Assembly (NCBI GenBank): GCA_021904315.1
Contig: CM038922.1
Location: 15,847,347 to 15,911,346 of the forward strand
Origin: Sphagnum magellanicum
Taxonomy: Eukaryota > Streptophyta > Sphagnopsida > Sphagnales > Sphagnaceae
Length of the DNA stretch: 64,000 nucleotides
Direction of reading: 5' to 3'
Shown here piece by piece: positions 12,246 to 23,578 of the stretch; the first letter of the stretch is position 1; each line of letters starts with the position of its first letter. A program made the position numbers and the translations under genes. The notes beneath the pieces were generated by a model. The model was not told the DNA's origin. It searched no databases and worked only from the letters and a program-made list of their open reading frames with translations.

Positions 12246-15134
12246 CAACAACTTAACAAAGATGTTTCCATGTCTTCCACACACCCACTATCCAACTGCA
12301 ATTAATTTAGTCAAATTATGGGTTTCTATGTTCAGATCAATATTTCTCAACCCACTTTGAAAGAACCCACACTCAGCAGATTGAAGTGAAGAGAGTCAAT
12401 GCAACCTGAACCGAGCTAGAAGATCTTTGCACTTGTACAACTGGTTTTTGACATAAGGTGACTTGCATTTGTGTGTCTGGTGAGTGTCTCCAGATCTCAC
12501 CAATGAAGGAGGGGAGGGGCCCCACTAGAATAGTGCAAATTCTGCTAGATTAGGGGGGCTAGTGTTTCAACTTTTCACATAAACACCCCAACTATTTGAG
12601 TGAGGATAGTGCAAATAATGGGTGAGTGGGAGATCATGGAAATGCATCCTTGGCAAAGTGATAAAAAGAATGTCAACTCAGCATTTTGGTGATGTGTACT
12701 TCACAAATAGGACAATCACACAACTTGGCAAAATAGAACTGTCACCAAAAAAAGGAGGGTAGCATATAAATTTGTATGCTAATTTGTCACAACAAAGGAA
12801 AGGTTGTACATGTCAATACATAAAGCCTGGTAAACACACAACCAATGTGTGGGGGCAATACAATTTCTTATAACCTAATATCAAAAGGACTCTAGAACTT
12901 TGATGGATCAACATACGCTGGATTCCTCTTTTTATGGATTATCATGGCTTTCCACTAGGTATCTTAATAGAAATTGAATTCTACACACAACATTCTAGAA
13001 TCCCAACAAAAATTTAAGTATGGAGATGGCAAAGAAATGTACAAGCAATATCTATAGCATCTTCTTTAAATCTTCCCAGAAATCTCCCACTATAGACAAC
13101 TTGCTCAGAGCTCCCAACCTTTTAGGTACTCAATCTTTCCCATGCACCTTTCCCAATTATCTCAAGCACCTTCAACTTGAGTACGAATCCCATTAAGGTC
13201 AATCCAAACAACCCCCTTGAGCCTCTCATCACTTCCGTCCTATAACTTTATTGACACATTGACTCCTAACGCTTTGTTCACCAGGTTCAGCGCAACAAAA
13301 AATAATGAAACAAAAGTGAACAATTTATTCAAAATCCAAGATTCATGCATTCGTCTTGGAAGCTCATAACAAAACCAACCAAATTTAGTGAAAAAACCAA
13401 AGTGTTTAGATTTCCTCCTTGTCAGGTATTTATCTCTTCCCTTCACCAAGTGCCTTCTTCTCTCCCATCAGCAAACATGCATCACCAAACAAAAGAAATC
13501 TAGGAAGTAATTCTCCACCACTAGCATCTAATCTAGGTGCTAGCATTCCATGAAAAACCCCAAATTCCATAACATGCAAACAACAAAAGCACAAAAAATA
13601 ACAAAAACATCAAGAAGCAAAATGCGGCTCCTTTAAAGTGATTAATCATTAACCGTCCTCTCTCTTGGCATTTTTTGCCAAGTGATCCATCAAGCCGTAC
13701 TTCATTCATTAGGGCTATCTCATCACTTCCTCTGGTTAGGGCTTAGTCATCAAAAAAATTTGCTAACACAAATCTAGGTCATAGAACAATTAGAAAATTC
13801 AACTTGACAAAATAACCAAGTAAATTATATTCCATACTAATCAACTACTTTTCTTTGATGAATTGCAAAAGTTTTTTTGTACATTAACTAGCTACTTTCT
13901 ATTCATGAAATTTCAAGAACTAAAATTGATTGCATGCACTTTGAATGCAATTTTCAACTTTGAAATAAACTTGGAATGCAAGTTTTCAAAGTTGGAATTT
14001 GTTGTTGGTTCTGGCCAACCTATTAGGGAGAGAGATTACATAATATGGCAAAGTGATTATAATGATGGAATTTTCAAGATTTGGTCACACATTTTGGGGA
14101 TTGTTCATTAAGTGGTGTTATTGTGATTTGTGAGTTCATTGTTTGGGAGCTTCATGGACAATTTCCCTATTGTAACTATTGTTGCTAGTTTGAACTTGTT
14201 GTAAGGAACAAAGCCATTACAAGATGAACTATTTGTTGACATTATAAAGAAACATCATAAATGGGGGAGCAAAATTGCTTGTTGCATTATGTGGCCCTTG
14301 TTGGTGGTGGGTGTTTGCTACATGATGGATCACATCAAGTTTTAATGTGAATCCAATTCAACAAACCATTGATGGGTTCAAGCTTTTGTTATATATGTTA
14401 GAACCCCAAAAATGATGAAAGATTTAACCAACACATGGTACCTATCTAGATTCTAATCATAGTTGATTGATGAGGACATGGATTGTTCAAATTTCATTCA
14501 TGTAGGTAGTGCTTGTAAAATTCAATATTACTTGGACACAAACAAACATCAAGAATATCAATTGTGGTCTCCCTCGAGGCTTTTGTGGTTAAACTTCAAA
14601 CAATCAAAAAATAACATTCCCAATTTTCAATGAGAAATGCAAGCTTTACACACAAGTTTGGACAATATGCTTCAAAGATTTGGAAATACTAGCAAAGTGA
14701 TAAACATAACACCCAAAGATTGCACACAAAAGCAATGTCAAGTATGCATACTATAAATCAATTGTTGTAGCAAGTGAATTCTAGCCAAGGTTTTGAAAAG
14801 GGGGAAAGAGGGTCCATTCTAGATCAAGAAATTTTTTGACTTGAAGATTCTTTGTAAAAGTAAAGAACTCTCCACACCCAAACGTTCAATATTTTGTTGA
14901 ATGTTCACAATGTAATGAACATATACTATGAGAAATCATGTCTTTTATAACTTGTCCTATGCAACTAAAGAGTGTTTTTGGCAATTAATTCTAGTTGCAA
15001 ATAACACTTTTTAATTACATATGACAAGTTACAAAGGACACAATTTTTCATAGTTGATAGAAGGTATACATTTCATCCCAACAAAACTCAAAAAAATGAA
15101 GATCAAAGGAAATATAACCTACAACAACATTGTT

Positions 15135-16845
15135 CTATGGATTTATCCAAAGTTTATGTGTCAAGTCGTCAAGTGGCCTAAACACATGTATGTATGCATA
15201 TAACTAAAATAATTATTCTTCAAAATAATTATTGTATATCAATATCTTTTCAAAAAAAACATGAAAAGGCACAATAACATTGGTCTTTTCATATCCATGT
15301 AAATGTTTAGGGGGAAAGACTAAAGTAGTTTTTAGATAGGTTTCATTTAATCTTATGTAATTATTGTGACAATTTCAAATACGAAAGCTTTAGGCAATTT
15401 AACAATAATTAATTGATGCATCATTGTAAATGAAATTTGAAAAATAATATCAATCACTTAGAAATTAAAAAAACAAATTGAAAAATGCATAGAACTTTTT
15501 TTTCCTTATATTAAAATTGAAATATATTGCAAATGATCATATACATATGGACTTAATTGTTCACACAAATCTTCCAGCATGATTTCAAATAAAATTTGAT
15601 GCATCATTGTAAATGAAATTTGGAAAGTAACATCAATCACTTACAATATTAAAAATGCAACTTAGAAAATGCATACAAGTTTTACTTTGTTTTTATATTA
15701 GAATTGAAATATATAAGATGTATGGATTTAATTGTTCACAGAAGTCTTTCATTTTGTAAGGGAAAAAAGGAAACATGGCATTTTGTTAAAATGTTTGAAA
15801 ATAATAATTAATGAATAAAACATTAAATTAACTTAGCTAAAGTGCTTACATCCTTAGGCTTACATCTTAATTTTATGGGAATTATAATAAATAAATAAAA
15901 TTAAATCATAAATATTTTATTTATGTTATTTATGAATCAACATTAGGCCACATTAATTAGCAATTGCTATTTTTTAATCAAAACGAACATGACATGTGTT
16001 CACATAACTAGTAAATTAACCATGTTCAATATGGTTAAGGTGCTAATAAATGTTGTTTAAAAAGACTATTATTATTATTAATGTTGTATAATTAGTTTAT
16101 AATTTAATCAGAAAGTATAACATAACATTAATTTTTTTTCTTTGGATTTATCCATAGTTTATGGCTTTAAATGGTCCATATATATATATAATTTAGAATA
16201 TTTTTTTTAAAATACCATTTTAGAAAATAATATGAAACTGAACTTGTTAATGTGCATTTTCATGTCCATGTTATATAGTAAATTGAAATTGAAATTAACA
16301 CAAATAATGATGAACTATAGGAAACTATATGAAACATATGAAGAAAATAAAAAGGGGGAGGGGATATTATTAAATTGATAAACCTCCATCTTGTTCATTA
16401 TTATTCTTACTTCCTTTTCACATTTTCAAAGTGAAGCTTAAATTTAAATTTTTAAATTGATTTAATTATTGGAGTTTATTCCATAAATCCAAAGTTTTTT
16501 CCTTAGCTACAATGTTCTAATATTAGTGAATATTGAACATTTCATATGTGTGTGTGTGTGTGTAATTCAGTTTTTTTTTTTAACATGAAAATGAACATTA
16601 ACACATGCCTTTTCATGTCCATGTGAAATAGTAAAATAGAATTTGAGATTGACATAAACAATGATGAACTATTGAAACCCATATGGGAACATATGAGGGA
16701 AATAAAAAGGGGAGAGGGGGTGTTTTATATTGTTAAATTGGTAGACCTCCATTCCTTTACCATTATTCTTCTTGTGTTTTTTTAATTTTCAAAGTGAAAC
16801 CTCAATTAAAATTTTAAAATTTATTTGATTATTGAAAATCTAGAA
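15135..16845. repeat. Three diverged copies of a dispersed repeat with a CATGTCCATG core; two are in tandem
   Basis: Copy 1 is about 15135-15330, copy 2 about 16140-16480 and copy 3 about 16490-16845. Copies 2 and 3 form a tandem pair offset by about 354 bp: the CATGTCCATG anchors begin at 16261 and 16614, and gatgaact at 16309 and 16663. Shared landmarks are ggatttatccatag, ttttcatgtccatg, gatgaactat and an aataaaaaggggga tract. Related copies lie at 29455-29870 and, inverted, at 47380-47690. Confidence 0.75.
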
Positions 16846-17198
16846 AATTTTCCCTAACCACATATGGTTTGAAATAACAAAGTTGAATGCTTGCATGCAT
16901 GGTTTATTTTGGCCAAAGAGTTTTTAATTCATTATTAATCACCTATTCCAATTGAAACTTATTTGATTTATTTCTATAATAAAACATAATTTTTAATTTG
17001 TATATTATAACATGTTTGTGAAAGAAATAACCAAAAGAAACATGATATAATGGTTTTTTTAAGTTCTTTTTTCCCCCAAAGAGGTAAAAGATTTCATGCT
17101 TCATCCCTTTTGGTCAAATAGTAAGGTTTTACATATATCTTGATTTTAAAAAATTGAGATTGGGAGAAATTCCAAATATTCAATGTATTTAATGACTT

Positions 17199-17218
17199 GG
17201 GGGGGGGGGGGGGGGGGG
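17199..17218. repeat. 20-base homopolymer of G
   Basis: An uninterrupted G run in otherwise AT-rich sequence. It is long enough to be unstable or to be a length artefact of sequencing. Confidence 0.95.
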
Positions 17219-18239
17219 TCAATCTATTTTTGTATTAGAAAACTATGTGAGTAAAAATATAGGGTCACATATAAGAATTAGTACTTGAACATCCACTTGT
17301 CACTAGACTTAGATGACAATCGAGTGATAAATTGATATGAGTTGGGAGATGAAGACATGTTGTTTGACTACATTGCAAAATCACTAAATCCATTAACCAC
17401 TAGTAAGAAGAAAAAAACAAAAAATAGTCATGTTCATTAGCAAATTAAATGGTAGCAACTTAGAAGCACATAACACAATCACTACAAATGTTAGACCAAT
17501 CATTGAAATTCCTTACCCTTTAAATGTGGATACAAAGTTTGAATCAATCCCTACACAACGATATACAAATATAGAAATGGAATTGCACAATACAAAAATA
17601 TCAATGTCACATTTTGAAAAAAAATGTTGAATCAAATGATTGTTTTGACTTAAGTCTCCCCACCTACAATTGGGCTTGGTCCTTACAAACTAAACAATTA
17701 AAACAATGCATCTCTGAAAGATCAACAAATTGTTTGTAGTTCTAGGAACAAATATTAAAAAGCTAACACATAAATAAATGAATGAATTTATTTGTGTAGC
17801 ATCACCTTCTAACCACAAGTGTGCACACTTGGAAGGTGTGATTTTAATGAAGTTTTGAGGTGGTTTTACAAAAGGAGCTGAAAGCAAAAAATGCTAATAA
17901 TTGTTCTTTCACTAATGAATTAAAAAATGTAGGCCATGCATTTGATTTGCACTTCCACATGAACTTATAACTACATCTTGGGTTGGGGATATTGACAATG
18001 TTTTTTGGTTCAATAATGAAACCCTAACATCTTTCCTATAAAAATAATAATGGTAGAGTGTTTATTTGAAACAAAAGTTACAACCCAAGTAATAGACTTC
18101 TTTTGCATCTTAATAGCTTCAATTTGCTTCAAAAGGAATAGATATGAAAGACAAAGAATGTGATTCAACCTTTGAAAATGGATAATGTATTCCAATGTGT
18201 TATTTCATTGGTCCTACATTGCAAATGTGTTCCATATGT

Positions 18240-19010
18240 TGATATTTCATCCATCTTCAATGCCTTCTTCAACACTATTTTTTTGTATCATTTGAGCATG
18301 CCAATGAGCATTAAAACATCCACAACAATCTAGGTTTCTCTTCAAATATGTAAACACATGATGTGAAAACAAAATCAATTGTCATTGCATGGTTGCACTA
18401 ATTAAAACTTCAAATGCATGTTATTGGCATACAACATACTCCTTGCCATTTCAACAATAGTGCAATTGTCACGTTTCGCAACTCCATTCTATTTTAAACA
18501 ATAAGGTGCAATGGTTTCTTGTTGAATACCTTAAAAAAAAAAGATATTCTTCAAACTCCTTATTCATGAATTCTCTTACATAATGTTTTACATGAAGCAC
18601 AAGAGTGATGTTTTCCAATTGTTCAAACATAATAATGACTACCACCAATAGAATCAACTTGCATCATACCTATTACATTTTCATGAAAAAATTCACTTGC
18701 TTTCTACACTTGTTCAGGCTAAATATGCTTTGGAATGTCTAGTGATTATTCTTCCCATGTGCACATCTAGAACAAAAAGGTTTATCCATATTAGCAAAAG
18801 ATAATCTTGAAACAATCTTTACAACATCCATTTTCTTGATGGTCTCAATACTCGCATGCCCAAGTTTATGATGCAACAAATACAAAGATTTGGACTTTGT
18901 AGTTGTAGCAACATTTGTTTTCGCAAATACATCAACAAGTTTGACATGTACATGCATCCACCACAATTGGCCTTCTTTGCTGTTAATCATAAGAAGACAT
19001 GTGAACATTT
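18240..19010 (-). pseudogene. Decayed Copia fragment: GAG-pre-integrase and integrase
   Basis: Reading the minus strand from 19008 the frame contains the GAG-pre-integrase pattern LHHKLGHASIETIKKM and then FCSRCAHGKNNH, the zinc-binding region at the start of Ty1/Copia integrase. Further on, the integrase core is recognisable as NKEFEEYL (within 18469-18657) and, after a frameshift, MARSMLYANNMHLKF (about 18470-18410). Stops and frameshifts make it non-functional. The matching reverse transcriptase half is on the opposite strand immediately to the right. Confidence 0.8.
18352..18396. repeat. Left copy of a ~46-bp direct repeat flanking the Copia remnants
   Basis: aaacacatgatgtgaaaaca and the following 26 bases recur at 20938-20983 with one clear mismatch, in the same orientation. 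Flanks on both sides differ. Confidence 0.8.
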
Positions 19011-19079
19011 TGTCCTATTTAGGAACCTAATACCTATTATGAAGCCTTGAAATTTGAGGAATGAGAAGCTTGGCATTAG

Positions 19080-20535
19080 GCCATGATCAAAAAGTATGAT
19101 GCACTAATGGAGAATAAGACATGGATTCATATTGATTTACCTCCAAAGTATTTTGCAATCCAATGCAAGTGGGTTTACAAATTGAAGTACAATAGTGATG
19201 GGAACATTACCCATTACAAAACGTGCTTAGTGGCAAAAGGATTTTCTTAGACTCTAGGTGTTGGTTTTGACCAAATATTTTTTTAGTTATGAAATATGAA
19301 TACCTACAAACACTTCTCGTTATTTATGCGCAAGAGGACATGGAATTACTTCAATTTGACATCAAAATTGATTTTTTACATCCATCTAAATGAAGAGATC
19401 TACATGGTTCAGCCTTTGGGTTTTGGACAAGCTAATGTTGAGCGTAAAGTTTATTGTCTTTATTGTCTTTAATTATATGGCCTTTGTCAAGCATCTTGAT
19501 TGTGGAACATGAAATTCAAGGCATTTTTGTTGAAGTATGATATTTATGTTAACATTGCTCACCCTTATGTTTATTACATTGTTTTTGCTCCTAAGCTTTA
19601 GGTCTCAATTTATGTTGATGATGGTCTAAGCATATGTAAACACCATCCAAAGCTACTTGAGATGGCTACTTACCTCAATTAGGAGTTCAAGATTATAATT
19701 GGATCACAAAGATTGTTAGGTTGGCTTTCACATACAATGTAATCATGAGTTATGTATGATATACGTTAATCAAACTTGTTGTATTCTTAATATTCTTCAC
19801 AAGTTTGGTTATGACCAATCCAAACTAGTTTCTACACTAGTCGATCCAAATGTCCAACTTTGTAATAAAGGTGATTAAGAATATGTTCATTTTGATGCAT
19901 ATTTTTTATAGAAACAAGTCATAGGTAACATTTGTATGTTACCATGGGTACATGTCTTGATCTTTCACATGTAGTTTGCACAATTGCACAATTCTATCAA
20001 CAACCACGACATATTCATGTTAGTATAGTCAAACACATTTTGTGCTACTTGCACGACATAGTTCATCTCACACTTTGTTATGGTGGTGAACACAACATCA
20101 ATACACGTATTGTTTATTTGATGTGGATTGGGCTCATGACCTAGATGACCAAAAATCTAGGAGTGGTTGCACAATTTTTCTCAATCAAGCAAGCTCCTAT
20201 TTGTTGGATTTCACAAAAATAGACATGCATAGTTGCTTCAACCATAGAAAGTGAATATGTTGTAGCATGCTTTATAGCCAAATAAGTAGTTTGGTTATGC
20301 AAATTTCTTTTTGGTGTTGGTTATCTTCAAGAAGAGCCTACTTCCTTATATTGTGACAATCAATATGTTATATGGCTTGTGCTAAACTCGTAATTTCATC
20401 AACACACAAAGCATATTGATCTCCAATTTCACATGCTTCAAGAATTTTCACAATGCAAAGACGTCATTCTCTCTTAGATTTCTACTCAACATCAAGTGTC
20501 AAATATACTAACCAAGGCCCTACTAGTTGATAAAT
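19080..20535 (+). pseudogene. Decayed Copia reverse transcriptase and RNase H
   Basis: Conceptual translation across several frames gives Ty1/Copia landmarks in order: CKWVYKLKYNSDG, LVAKGFS, NEEIYMVQPLGFGQ, the catalytic YVDD (19611-19622), then MYVTMGTCLDLSHVVC with FYQQPRHIHVSIVKHILCYL, and in RNase H TIESEYVVACF, LYCDNQYVIW and HTKHIDLQFHML (about 20403-20440). Many stops and frameshifts are present (for example TAG inside the block after LVAKGFS). No 5' gag or integrase lies in the expected orientation. Confidence 0.9.
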
Positions 20536-20633
20536 TTTGTTATTTTTGCTCTCTTCTTAGTCTTTGAAATGTCGTTGAAGTGGGAAAATTTGGTAATGAT
20601 CATTAGTGAACTCTTTTTCATACTTTCCACAAT

Positions 20634-20942
20634 GAGTGGGAGTGTTGAACATGAATTAAGTTTGTTTCACTGAGTAAAGTAACAAAGCATGTCACATCTA
20701 TAATAGAGATGTTAGACCAATAATAGTGATAGAATTATTTATTTATTTTTTGAAATTCTCGTTTATTTTCTTTGCAGTTTTGTTTTCTAGCAACTTCTAG
20801 CTATAATATAAGTGTTGGTTTTTTCTTTCTATTCTTTCTCTTTGGCATTACTATTTTGCAATAATAATACAATATTTTCTTATATCTTTTTTTATTGTAT
20901 GTTTTTTGTGTTTATTTAACATCTATGATACTTTAATAAACA
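20634..20942 (+). repeat. Candidate polypurine tract and 3' LTR of the Copia remnant
   Basis: A purine-rich GAGTGGGAG (20634-20642) directly precedes TGTTGAAC, a typical Copia LTR start. A plausible LTR of about 300 bp then runs to a CA near 20941-20942, where the flanking repeat begins. No matching 5' LTR was seen, so the right boundary is inferred. Confidence 0.5.
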
Positions 20943-20983
20943 CATGATGTGAAATCAAAATCAATTGTCATTGCATGGTTGCA
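20938..20983. repeat. Right copy of the ~46-bp direct repeat
   Basis: Nearly identical to 18352-18396. It abuts the inferred end of the 3' LTR, which is far too long for a 5-bp Copia target-site duplication. Confidence 0.8.
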
Positions 20984-23578
20984 TTGAAACACCTTCTCAT
21001 ATCCTCTTTTTTACCTTTTATTAACACCAGTGTATCACCATCAAAAAGTCTATCAACCACATAAGAATCATGTGAAGCCCTAATTACTTAAACAACAAAT
21101 TTGGTTTTGCCATATTCATGTGATGTTGCAAATCACATATGTAATTGAGTGAGATGCCTCAAGTCCTTGTAGATGTTACAATCTCTACACAAAGATAACA
21201 TGGCTCTCAACTACTTTTAATCAAAGGACATATAAAACCAAAAAAATACAATACAACAATTACATGTAGTCATTTATAATGTAATCATGCCCAAGACTTT
21301 CAAACATGTATGACTATTCACCAATCACAAGAATACAAATGAACAAAATATTTTTGTATTAATCACATTGCCAACCTTTAGCATAGAAAACATATATAAG
21401 ATTAAAAAATTGGCTAAAAATGATAGCTATGTACATATCTTCAAATGCACATGTTATGTTTAATTCACTCATGTTTCACTCGGTCTCAAGTATGGGAATG
21501 TGTTAACAATGCCTACAAAAATTTCCAAATGGAATATTTATGAGATTGTAGAAAAGAATTTACAATAACATAACATTTCACAAAGCAACCATTTTAATGT
21601 CAGCTCTAACCAAGCCCCAAAAAAAAACACATGACAAAGAATGAATGTGGTAATAACATTTGTTGTCACTCACTACATATTAGACCAACACCTTCAACAT
21701 GAAGCTGCCATGATTCACCACTGACTGACTTCATTAGCTCCCACTAGTGGGAATAGAAGAGTGAACGATAATATGTTCAATATTTAGGGGCAAAACCATA
21801 TAAAGAATCTTCATCCTGAATTTCTAATGCATTTTTCAAAGCAATAGGAAGATTTAGTAATGCCTTCAGTAAGCACTCAAGCAACTGCTTGACTTGTGAC
21901 CTACCTTCTTCTGTGATCTAACCTTCTCTCAAAATTTTGACTCATTTAATGAAAATCAGGTTGGTGTAATGCGAAATGCGCAATCTTTTCGGGATGTGTA
22001 GAGCCAATAAAGGTGAGATCACTGCTTGTGCTTTTGGGTTGGAAGTTCAAGTTTATTTATGTCCCCTAGAATTTTGTTCTTTCTTTTTTCTATTTGTTAT
22101 GGTGGGAAGTTCTAGTTTCAATCCAAAGGAACATTTATCTTTGCTATCTTTGTTTTTTTCCCTTGGTAACACATTTTCAAAAATTATTGTAATTCTATTC
22201 TTTAATTTAGCTCATGTTGCAATTTCTCATGGGTTGGTAGCTATTCCATGATTATTTTAAAAAATTTGTAATTAGGTGAAATATCTAAGGCTTGAGTTAC
22301 TCTCCCCCCCCCCCCCCTTCTCCAAAGAATGGACGCTCAAAGGGTTTGAGGTTTAGGTGTACTGGTAGCACTTTCATTTCTCCTAATTAAGTAAGTAAGA
22401 GAAACTTTACCACCTTTTGAAAGGAGGGTATTGAAAAGGGTGAAAAACAAATCATTTAAGCTTAGTTGGTAATTTACAATCTCTTTTGGGGAAGAACTTT
22501 CTTAGTTAACATATCTTGTAAATGAACATATATCATCATGCTATCAATATGTGGTCAATAATTCCCAAAATTGATTCTAGTTTCAATTTTGTGATGTTGC
22601 TCAAGTGACAATCATCCATAAGTATACTTAGCCAAATTTGGTAATATTCATAATATGAAGGTAGAAAATCTTAAGCACCCTTTGTTATTGTAGGCAATTG
22701 TGATGAGTTTTGGCCATTTGCTTTTAAAAAAAGGGAATTGTGAGAAATATTCTTTTTTCAAAAATACCTATTTCTTGCAAAATGACGAAAATTCAACACC
22801 AAAAAATTCACTGATATGTGTAAGTTGTAATGTGCAATCTTTCTATCTAAACCTAAACCACTCTCTTTTGCCTCACCTTGCAATAAGTTTTTCACATAAT
22901 AATTTGGACTTTGAAGGTATCTCATGCACAACTTCATGCCCCCGCAAACTTCATGACCGTGAACCAATGCTTGCATTTATGAACAGAGACGTTTGAATGT
23001 ATAAGTATCCTGGGGCATACTCAAAAGAATTTGGAGAACTGTTGCCAATTTCATTTTCTCTTTCACAAACCTTAACACAAGAGCAATGCAAACTTGCACA
23101 TGGTTTGCATGCAAGTTTCCAAATCCAAACAAACAAATATCAAATGCCACTTTTTCACTAACTTAAGTTGTGTATACCTAGATGTCAGTTTTGCATATAT
23201 GCAATTTCTGATCACCTGGTAGTCTCACTATTTAGTTCATATTATTGTTCACTCAATTTACCAACACCATGCATATCACTAGAGATGGTGGTTATTCTAT
23301 GCATTGGAGCCACGATTTTGCACCCCAATGTGACTATATGAGCAACACTGTACTAAAACGTGTTACCATCTTAATACTAATTTATGCTAATGATATGGCC
23401 AACATGCGACTGATCCATGGAAGTTACTACTTTCTGGAGAGTGGATCTCATAGAAAATCTCCAACCCAATGTGTTTGAGGACAACAATTTGGGTGCAAAA
23501 TTCATGGCCATCTTCTATGGACTAGTGTAATGTTCAAGAAAAAAACGGTTTGCATTACTCTTATCCAAGGATCACAGG
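20984..23578. other. Intergenic stretch 3' of the invertase gene, no gene seen
   Basis: No gene is supported. It contains a 14-base C run (about 22304-22317) and one copy of the dispersed repeat with ttttgtgatgttgctcaagtg (22575-22700). The last part (23245-23578) is closest to the invertase stop codon and would contain its 3' UTR. Confidence 0.5.
22575..22700 (+). repeat. Dispersed repeat, TTTTGTGATG family, copy 1
   Basis: Shares ttcaattttgtgatgttgct, then catcca(t/g)aagtata and agccaaa, with the copy at 31860-32010. Related but more diverged copies lie at 29945-30260, 41640-41830 and (inverted) 47757-47822. Confidence 0.7.

Larger units (their letters stand above)
11461..18239. other. Gene-poor, AT-rich intergenic stretch
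   Basis: No gene is supported. The stretch grows more AT-rich rightward. It contains a small minisatellite (12165-12245), diverged copies of a dispersed repeat family (15135-16845), a TG microsatellite (about 16546-16562) and a 20-base G run (17199-17218). Frames at 13240-13449 (minus) and 13863-14111 (plus) are open but match nothing I recognise. Confidence 0.55.
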
